From Caryophanales bacterium (lineage in GTDB: Bacteria > Bacillota_I > Bacilli_A > RFN20 > CAG-826), in NCBI GenBank assembly GCA_028726925.1, contig JAQYPI010000043.1, forward strand, positions 1 to 6,334: a stretch of DNA of 6,334 nucleotides. Reading direction: 5' to 3'. Positions 1 to 5,484 of the stretch are shown in pieces (positions within the stretch are counted from its first letter, which is position 1; each line of letters begins with the position of its first letter). The notes under the pieces are model-generated. The model searched no databases and was not told the origin of the DNA. It saw only the letters and a program-made list of their open reading frames with translations. The position numbers were made by a program, and so were the translations under genes.

Positions 1-2
1 AA

Positions 3-236
3 CAATGGAACCCAATCGGTAAAGAATACCACGCGACTTCCGGGCTTACTTACACCTATAACGAAGAAACCATGGACATCGTCGCGAAATTCGGAACGGC
101 CGCGAAATATCAAAGCGTCCGCCTCGCCTACAACGCGACCAAGGACCAAATCACCTACGCCGGCACCCTCTGGAACTGCGATCAAGGAGAAAACCGATAC
201 AACGTCGAGAACCAGATCCTGACCGTCGTCGCCTAA
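3..236 (+). CDS. C-terminal fragment of an unknown, probably exported protein (5' end outside window)
   Basis: An open frame enters from the left edge and ends at TAA 234-236, giving the last 77 residues of a protein that finishes ILTVVA. The fragment is rich in Tyr, Thr and Asn, with alternating polar and hydrophobic residues typical of beta strands, and has no transmembrane segment. It lies 22 bases upstream of the first lipoprotein gene with no terminator between, so it is probably the preceding gene of the same operon. Its segment at 75-191 can be weakly aligned with the C-terminal part of the next protein (residues 539-577), with a matching QIT-YA-TL-C-GE pattern. It may therefore be another member of the same lipoprotein set, but this is inference. 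The codon style matches its neighbours. I do not recognise a family. Confidence 0.75.
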   Translation, partial: QWNPIGKEYHATSGLTYTYNEETMDIVAKFGTAAKYQSVRLAYNATKDQITYAGTLWNCDQGENRYNVENQILTVVA

Positions 237-243
237 GAAAGGA
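237..243 (+). promoter_or_regulatory. Shine-Dalgarno sequence of the first lipoprotein gene
   Basis: GAAAGGA lies directly after the upstream stop codon and 15 bases before the ATG at 259. The spacing is longer than ideal, but no better purine tract lies between, and the ATG starts a clear lipoprotein signal peptide. Its position against the previous stop suggests translation is linked to the upstream gene. Confidence 0.55.
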
Positions 244-258
244 CATCATTTTACCATT

Positions 259-2079
259 ATGAAACACACTGCCATCTTCCTTCTTTCTTTGCCTCTTTTC
301 CTCGCTTCCTGCGGGGGTGAAGGGGGCAAATCCTCCTCGACTTTCCCCGATTCGGGGGACACGGGCGAAAGCACGTCCTCGGGTCAAGTTTCCTCTTCCA
401 AGGAAAACGTGACCCCGGGCCTTCCGGACCTCCCCGTCATGGACGATAGCAAAGAGCACGTCGATAACGGCGTGACCGTGGAAAAGGTCCGCGCCTTGCT
501 CGAGGAAACCATCAAAGCGAAGAAAACCTTGAAGGAAAGCTCCTATTCGAAAACCGTCTACCTCCGCTCGAGCGGGGACAATCCAAACGTCGAAAGCGAG
601 ACGCGCAAATACCGTTTCTTCTCTGACGACGCCCGGGGCGAGATCATGACCGGTCGCGTCGCTTATCGCCGCGGGAAAGGGGCTTTCGAGCCGGTCATCG
701 ACGAAAAAAGCGGCTATGACTACGACATCCAATCTTACGCCGAGGCCGGCTACCTCCATTACATCGAGAAAGTCGAAGAGGGGGTCACGTCCCGGGTTTC
801 TTACGACAACATCTCCAAGAACAACCGTTACAACAACCTCTACTCGATCTACGCGGCCAATCCCGACACCGTCATGATGGAAAGCGTCCTTGACGCGATC
901 GACGGCTACCACGGGGGCGCCAAGGAAACCGCCCGCTACATCGATCAAATCGGGGACGAGCTCATCCTCAAGATCGCGACGACCGAATATTCAAGCTACA
1001 CCTCTTACAACTACGACGACTTCTTCTACGTCCACATGGATTTGGACGGGACGAAGATCAACCGCGTCGACACGGGCTTCCTCGTCTATGACCTCGGTGC
1101 GGACAAGACCGACGAATCCTATTACCAGGCGATCCGCAAGGAATCTTGCTATGGCTTCTCCTATGGCAAGCGCGATTCTTTCGGGGGTATCCTCCTGAAT
1201 GAAAAAGACGTCGACCAGACGCATGGGGTCACCCCCCAGCACCTCGTGGACCTCTCCGCGATGCCCGATGGCGTCTTAAGCGCGGAGAACGCAAGCGAGA
1301 TCCTCTCAAACCTCCAGACGTTCGCGGAAGGGACGACAAGCACGGAAACGAGCTTCTCCTACGATTCCTTCGTCGACCGCCAAGCCTCCGCGGACGTCGA
1401 GACCGGGGAATACAAGGTCCTCGGCGAGGCTAACGGCACCGCGACCACCCGCCTCTACGAAGGCGATTTCGTCGAATCCCTCGCGACTTTGACCCTCGAG
1501 AACTCCTCGGCCGGTACCAAGGAAATCGCGGTGGTCTCCCAAGCCGAGGCCGATGACGTGGGCATGCGCATCGTGACTGACGCCGACAGCACCCTCAAGT
1601 CCCATAAGCACGTCTACGAGGCGAGTGAGATCGACGATCCCCTCCCCTTCGTCGGCGTCCACCCGATCTACCGGACCGAGATCTTCGAACCGTTCCGCAT
1701 CGCCGGGGCCCTCGGGGTCAATTGCTCTTCCGATTCGCCCCTCGACAACGACAACAACATCTACACGTCCTCGGGCGCGGTTTCCAAGAACGGGAACCGG
1801 GTTTCCGGGCGTCTCACCAAGGTGTTCCACAAAAACGTCTGGACCCCGTATTGGACGTATGGGGCCTCCTTCGAGATCGTCGACGGCTTCCTCGAGGAAG
1901 TCTCGATGAGCGTTCAGACCTACATCGAAAGCGATACCCAGCAAATCACCTTCTACGCGACCCTTTCCTTCCAGTGCAAGAAGGGCGAAGTCGTAGCCCC
2001 CTTTACGGGCGAGAAACTCGATCCTTCCCTTTACGAGGAAGGGGACGTCCTGGCCAAGAACGAATGGCTGTACATGTGA
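259..2079 (+). CDS. Large lipoprotein of unknown function (lipoprotein 1, 606 aa)
   Basis: This is a membrane-anchored, surface-exposed lipoprotein of unknown role. Residues 1-18 form a type II signal peptide: Lys2, a hydrophobic core and the lipobox LASC with acylated Cys18. Residues 19-60 are a Ser/Gly-rich linker. A probable amphipathic helix (about 74-92) ends in ESSY and leads into a beta-rich region to about 335. A second helix (about 341-357) starts another beta-rich region to the C-terminus. The two halves look like two related lobes, each with a Tyr/Trp-rich strand pair near its end (about 243-278 and 522-556). A helix plus a long curved sheet is the layout of LolA/LppX-type lipoproteins, but I see no diagnostic motif, so this is only structural inference. 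There are no catalytic motifs. The ATG is supported by the signal peptide. It is followed after 9 bases by another lipoprotein gene in the same frame. Real gene: high confidence; function: unknown. Confidence 0.93.
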   Translation: MKHTAIFLLSLPLFLASCGGEGGKSSSTFPDSGDTGESTSSGQVSSSKENVTPGLPDLPVMDDSKEHVDNGVTVEKVRALLEETIKAKKTLKESSYSKTVYLRSSGDNPNVESETRKYRFFSDDARGEIMTGRVAYRRGKGAFEPVIDEKSGYDYDIQSYAEAGYLHYIEKVEEGVTSRVSYDNISKNNRYNNLYSIYAANPDTVMMESVLDAIDGYHGGAKETARYIDQIGDELILKIATTEYSSYTSYNYDDFFYVHMDLDGTKINRVDTGFLVYDLGADKTDESYYQAIRKESCYGFSYGKRDSFGGILLNEKDVDQTHGVTPQHLVDLSAMPDGVLSAENASEILSNLQTFAEGTTSTETSFSYDSFVDRQASADVETGEYKVLGEANGTATTRLYEGDFVESLATLTLENSSAGTKEIAVVSQAEADDVGMRIVTDADSTLKSHKHVYEASEIDDPLPFVGVHPIYRTEIFEPFRIAGALGVNCSSDSPLDNDNNIYTSSGAVSKNGNRVSGRLTKVFHKNVWTPYWTYGASFEIVDGFLEEVSMSVQTYIESDTQQITFYATLSFQCKKGEVVAPFTGEKLDPSLYEEGDVLAKNEWLYM

Positions 2080-2082
2080 GGA
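2077..2082 (+). promoter_or_regulatory. Shine-Dalgarno sequence overlapping the stop codon of lipoprotein 1
   Basis: TGAGGA combines the TGA stop of the upstream gene with a GAGGA ribosome-binding core, 6 bases before the ATG at 2089. The ribosome that terminates on the first gene is therefore placed over the initiation site of the second. This implies coupled translation and roughly matched output. Confidence 0.75.
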
Positions 2083-2088
2083 AAAACC

Positions 2089-3564
2089 ATGAAAAAACCG
2101 GTTCTGTTCCTTCTTTCGGGCCTCTTGCTCCTAGCTTCCTGCCAAGGGGAGCCCGAAACCGCTTCCTCAAGCAACGATGAGGAAGGCTCGACTTCCTTCG
2201 AGGCCTTGCTCGACGAGCTTTCTACGACTTCCTCTTACCGCGCGGATCTCGCCTTCTATGTCCTAAGCGAATCGGGCGAAGAGAAGCGCACGTCTTACGG
2301 CATCCAAAGCCAATTCGGCCCCGACGCCCTCCTTTGGGAGGACGAGACGGGCGTCTATGCCCCGTCAGGGGCCCTCAAGAACGGGGACCAAGGGGTTTTC
2401 GAATTCACTCTTGATGGCGGGAACGTCGCCCTCGGGGATTTCGTGACCCTCGACGGGGGCCTCGACATCGGGGAAATCTACGATTCGCCTCTTTCTTTTG
2501 CACCGGCGCGTTCGTGGAAGCAAGATGAGGACAACCTCTTCCGGAACAATTCCTCCGCCATGCGCGAGACGATGGCGAGCCTCTGCGGCCTTGTCGATCT
2601 CGCTTCCCACGCGGGGATCCAGTTCTCCTACGGGTCCCTTTACGCGACCTTGGAAGGGGAAGGTATCCGCTTCTCCATGGAAGGGTTCATCGGCGAGCAA
2701 TCCGTCGTCCGGGCGGAACTTGGTCTGAGCGAAATTGGGACCGCTTCTTCTTCGGCCATTTCCTCTTACCTTAACAACCCGACGTTGCTCGAGAACCCGA
2801 CTTCCTGGAGCCAAGAACAAAGCGATATCATCCGCGCCTATTTCGGCGGGGATTTCGCGATCGACCTCCCGTTCCCGACCGGGGCAAGCTACGCCCTTAC
2901 CGTCGAGGAGGCCGAGGCTTATGGCGAAGCTCTCATCTACGACGTCGTCTCGGGGGATTTGACCTCCTCCTATGCGACCCTCCTCGAAGAGGCGGGTTTC
3001 TCGGTCGAGCCCCGTCCCGACCTTGGGGGCAGCGTCGCTTTCAAGGACGTTAAGGACGGGAACATCACCCGTCATTACAGCGTCCTCTTCCTCTATTTCA
3101 GCCAAGCGGACATCAAGGCGACGCATGGGGAGGAAACCGCCATCCTTTATCCCAAGGGCCGTTTCCAGATCGAAATCCTCTATTCCGAGGAGACGTCCTA
3201 TAGCCTCGAGGAAGCTAACGCCTATCTCGAGGAAGTTTCTAAGGGTCTCTTCCCGGCGCCTTCCTATTCCGGGATTCAAAACGTCGCGATCGACGACTAT
3301 AGCAGCGTCTATCCAAACATTTATTCTTGCGCGGTCGTCTTCTTCTACGAACTATCGGGCATGCAGAACGCGGTCAACGCCATCTCTTCTTACGGATCGA
3401 CCCTCGCGAGCAGCGGATTCTCTTTAAGCGACAAGAGCACGGATTATGAAGTCGTTTACGAGAACCTCGAAGCGGGGGCAAGCGTCACGTTGGCCCTCGA
3501 TTTCGACGAAAACGGCGAATATGCCGGCACGTTCGAGGCCTTCTATCTCGTCAAGGTAGCTTGA
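2089..3564 (+). CDS. Lipoprotein of unknown function with a C-terminal tandem repeat (lipoprotein 2, 491 aa)
   Basis: Residues 1-18 are a type II signal peptide with lipobox LASC and acylated Cys18, followed by a short Ser/Glu-rich linker (19-35). A helix at about 36-45 ending in TSSY opens a beta-rich domain to about 215 that resembles one lobe of lipoprotein 1: helix, strands, an inner helical stretch near 157-173, then more strands. A Ser-rich linker and a segment at about 234-256 (WSQEQSDIIRAYFGGD) lead into two repeats at 259-365 and 387-491. Each starts near an LPFP- or LFPAP-like motif and later has SSY, a few residues, Leu, then GFS (SSY at 293-295 and 433-435). I recognise no named family; the domains suggest binding rather than catalysis. 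The start is fixed by the signal peptide and a GAGGA 6 bases upstream. The third lipoprotein gene follows after 2 bases. Confidence 0.93.
   Translation: MKKPVLFLLSGLLLLASCQGEPETASSSNDEEGSTSFEALLDELSTTSSYRADLAFYVLSESGEEKRTSYGIQSQFGPDALLWEDETGVYAPSGALKNGDQGVFEFTLDGGNVALGDFVTLDGGLDIGEIYDSPLSFAPARSWKQDEDNLFRNNSSAMRETMASLCGLVDLASHAGIQFSYGSLYATLEGEGIRFSMEGFIGEQSVVRAELGLSEIGTASSSAISSYLNNPTLLENPTSWSQEQSDIIRAYFGGDFAIDLPFPTGASYALTVEEAEAYGEALIYDVVSGDLTSSYATLLEEAGFSVEPRPDLGGSVAFKDVKDGNITRHYSVLFLYFSQADIKATHGEETAILYPKGRFQIEILYSEETSYSLEEANAYLEEVSKGLFPAPSYSGIQNVAIDDYSSVYPNIYSCAVVFFYELSGMQNAVNAISSYGSTLASSGFSLSDKSTDYEVVYENLEAGASVTLALDFDENGEYAGTFEAFYLVKVA
2863..3561 (+). repeat. Two diverged tandem protein repeats in lipoprotein 2
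   Basis: Residues 259-365 and 387-491 have nearly equal length (107 and 105) and a common order of landmarks. These are a Pro-rich opening, an acidic helix-forming part, SSY-x3-L-x3-GFS (Leu298 and Leu439 in the two copies), an Asp/Glu-rich turn, a VAFKDV/VVYENL-like strand, Gly, two long strands, and a GxF or GTF strand near the end. The DNA copies are not near-identical, so the duplication is old. Confidence 0.6.
3553..3557 (+). promoter_or_regulatory. Shine-Dalgarno sequence that decides the start of lipoprotein 3
   Basis: AAGGT lies inside the last codons of lipoprotein 2, 9 bases before ATG 3567. A TTG in the same frame at 3561 would sit only 3 bases after it, too close for initiation. 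ATG 3567 is therefore preferred. It lies 2 bases after the upstream TGA. Confidence 0.6.
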
Positions 3565-3566
3565 TC

Positions 3567-5354
3567 ATGGATTCCAAACGCATTCTCATCCCCTTACTCG
3601 TCCTCGCCTTCCCCCTTGTTTCCTGCGGAGACGGGGAAGGGCATCTTTCAAACCAAAGCTGCTTAACGTTGGAGGCGGAAAGGGAAAGCAAGATCTACCT
3701 CGAGCTCGGCAGCGATAAGGCGATCGACGTCCGCGACTATGTGGCCGTCTATCCCGCCTTGCCTCTCGAGGTGTCCGCGAAAACCGCGAACATCCGCGTA
3801 TCGGGCACCCACGTGACCGGGATCGATTACGGGCCTTTTTCGGTCCTCGTGACGTGCGGGGACAAAAGCCTCGTTCTCGAGGGCGAGGTCATTTCCAAGG
3901 CGAAACGCGACCTCATGGATTTCCTCGAGGGAACCCGCGACTCTTACATCGCCTACGACAATTTCTCTTTGTTCACGTTGGTGGGCGAGGGTTTCTACGC
4001 GACCACCTATTCCATGGATGCTTCCGTGACCACCTACCAAGGTGGGATTGAGGATCCCGCGACTGGTTACGGCTATCCTTTCTTGATCGCCTCCACGACG
4101 ATGGGGGATTATGGCGATGTCCCAACGTTTGGGGATATCGGACTCCTAAGCGGTTATGAAAGGACCAAGGCGTCCTTGGGTTTCGGCAGTCTTCTTCTTA
4201 GCGAAACGGATTTCGAAGAGGTGTTCGATTCCGCCTCCGAAGCAACGGGAACGTTCATTCTAAAAGCCAACGAAGGAGAGATTCTAAGCGAGAAATCCGC
4301 GTCCTTCTATACGTCGTTGCTCGGTTCTTCAAGCGTCGTCTGGAATCACCTTTCCTCTTATGGAGAAGCCGAAGGGGTATCCCTTAGCATCAAGAAAGAC
4401 CACGTGAGCATTTCCCCTTTGGACAAGAAAGGGAACCTCATCCCAAGCGTCATCATCGGGTCCTATTCCTTCCCGACCGAGGTCGCCCTTTGGGACATCG
4501 GGGGGCTCGCACCTTCTGCGATTCTGTCCTGGCAAGCGAAGCCGGACATCCCCCTTCCCGTCGAACGGGGCGAGATCGAATCGTTCTTCGGTTCTTTGAA
4601 GGATGCGAATAGCTTTACGATGTCCGCGAAAGGACATTGGTTCAACCCCGACACGGGGGTGGATGCCGCGACCCCATCCGGGATGATCTTCGGGGACACG
4701 AAAACCGAGATCTTCAACGTCTTCGAGACGGAATCTCGTTTCAAAGACGGAGTTCTCGAGACGACCGTCCTTTCCCGCGACGACGCGGTGACCTTGTTCT
4801 CTAGTGAGGTTCCTTCTTCAGGACGGAAAGACCTTTATCTTCCCCGGAAGAAAGGGCCGATTGATACCTTGGATCATTACGTTGCCGATCCCTCGAAGGA
4901 AGAGACGGGATACGTCTACCAATCCGCCTCTTCCAAGACGACGAACGTCTGGCAGACGCCCCTCATGCCCGGGAAACTCGTGCCCCAGGGGTCTTCAAAT
5001 CTTTGGGAAGGGGCTTCCTTCCGAACGAGGGAAGTCGAGGAAGGCAAGTCGACCTTCGTTTACACCCCGACGGGACTCGACATGTCCGCCTTGCAGGTCA
5101 ACGCGCTTCTCGGCGGGATTCCTTACGTCATCGAATCTCTCGTCCCCCATGACCTCGCTTACTGCGGGTTCCTCTACCTCTTCTATTTCGGATGGGCTTA
5201 CGATTCTTCGTCCTGGACCATCGAGGTCGACGCGGATTCCTTCTCCTTCCGTTCCGACTTCGTCTATTCCCCGACCCTCTATTACGGGTTCGAGCTCGTC
5301 ATCGACGGGATTGGATCCACGACCCTAAGCCCCGAGGCCGAGGCTCTCCGCTGA
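3567..5354 (+). CDS. Large lipoprotein of unknown function with N-terminal Ig-like module (lipoprotein 3, 595 aa)
   Basis: Counting from ATG 3567, residues 1-20 are a type II signal peptide with Lys4 and Arg5, a hydrophobic core and lipobox LVSC; Cys20 would be acylated. Residues about 31-109 look like a small bacterial Ig-like (Big-type) beta domain: a strand near TLEA, a DYVAVYP segment, then IRVSGTHVTGIDYG and SVLVTCGD, ending in a LEGEV strand. Cys32 and Cys97 fall in the outer strands and could pair. Two beta-rich lobes follow, about 112-330 and 334-595, each opening with a helix (RDLMDFLEGTRDSY; RGEIESFFGSLKDANSF) as in lipoproteins 1 and 2. The C-terminal lobe has an aromatic stretch (YCGFLYLFYFGWAY, 532-545). 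This is too polar around its edges and too late to be a clear membrane anchor, and probably forms core strands. No catalytic motif is seen. It is the last gene before the terminator at 5368. Function unknown. Confidence 0.92.
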   Translation: MDSKRILIPLLVLAFPLVSCGDGEGHLSNQSCLTLEAERESKIYLELGSDKAIDVRDYVAVYPALPLEVSAKTANIRVSGTHVTGIDYGPFSVLVTCGDKSLVLEGEVISKAKRDLMDFLEGTRDSYIAYDNFSLFTLVGEGFYATTYSMDASVTTYQGGIEDPATGYGYPFLIASTTMGDYGDVPTFGDIGLLSGYERTKASLGFGSLLLSETDFEEVFDSASEATGTFILKANEGEILSEKSASFYTSLLGSSSVVWNHLSSYGEAEGVSLSIKKDHVSISPLDKKGNLIPSVIIGSYSFPTEVALWDIGGLAPSAILSWQAKPDIPLPVERGEIESFFGSLKDANSFTMSAKGHWFNPDTGVDAATPSGMIFGDTKTEIFNVFETESRFKDGVLETTVLSRDDAVTLFSSEVPSSGRKDLYLPRKKGPIDTLDHYVADPSKEETGYVYQSASSKTTNVWQTPLMPGKLVPQGSSNLWEGASFRTREVEEGKSTFVYTPTGLDMSALQVNALLGGIPYVIESLVPHDLAYCGFLYLFYFGWAYDSSSWTIEVDADSFSFRSDFVYSPTLYYGFELVIDGIGSTTLSPEAEALR

Positions 5355-5367
5355 CCCTTCTCTCCTA

Positions 5368-5396
5368 GGCCGCCAGGATCATCCTGACGGCCTTTT
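5368..5396 (+). terminator. Rho-independent terminator of the lipoprotein operon
   Basis: A hairpin pairs GGCCGCCAGG with CCTGACGGCC around the loop ATCAT (10 positions, one C-A mismatch) and is followed by TTTT, then CCTTTG. It begins 14 bases after the stop of lipoprotein 3. No A-run precedes the hairpin, so it should act mainly on plus-strand transcripts. Confidence 0.8.
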
Positions 5397-5439
5397 CCTT
5401 TGCCATTTATCCATATAGAGCAACGAAAGGAAGAAAACG

Positions 5440-5466
5440 AAAAAGGGCCCCCTTTCGGAGGTCCTT
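5440..5466 (-). terminator. Rho-independent terminator of the minus-strand gene
   Basis: Read on the minus strand, AAGGACCTCC pairs with GGGGGCCCTT around a GAAA tetraloop, with one A-C mismatch and one G-T pair, and continues into TTTTT and a T-rich tail. It starts 18 bases after the TAA of the minus-strand gene. The GNRA-type loop closed by C-G is a stable arrangement. Confidence 0.8.
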
Positions 5467-5484
5467 GATGCCGAATCCGTTCGA

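Noticed and set aside
151..948. Minus-strand open frame of 265 codons across the gene boundary at 237-258
   Set aside because: It overlaps two plus-strand genes antisense, ends in an Arg-rich low-complexity tail, and has no separate support.
1306..1944. Minus-strand open frame of 212 codons opposite lipoprotein 1
   Set aside because: It is antisense to a well-supported gene. The composition (Val, Asp, Gly, Arg) mirrors the coding strand's codon bias and no domain is visible.
2365..3279. Long minus-strand open frame (304 codons) opposite lipoprotein 2
   Set aside because: It lies wholly antisense to a gene with a clear signal peptide and ribosome-binding site. The product is Arg/Gly/Glu-rich without domain character, as expected for a shadow of GC-rich codons.
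3561..3566. TTG start two codons upstream for lipoprotein 3
   Set aside because: The TTG would overlap the previous stop codon and lie only 3 bases after the AAGGT ribosome-binding core; ATG 3567 has better spacing.
5164..5205. Possible transmembrane helix in the aromatic stretch of lipoprotein 3 (residues 532-545)
   Set aside because: It is short, contains Gly and many Tyr, and is followed by an Asp and Ser-rich strand pattern; buried beta strands explain it better than a membrane segment.
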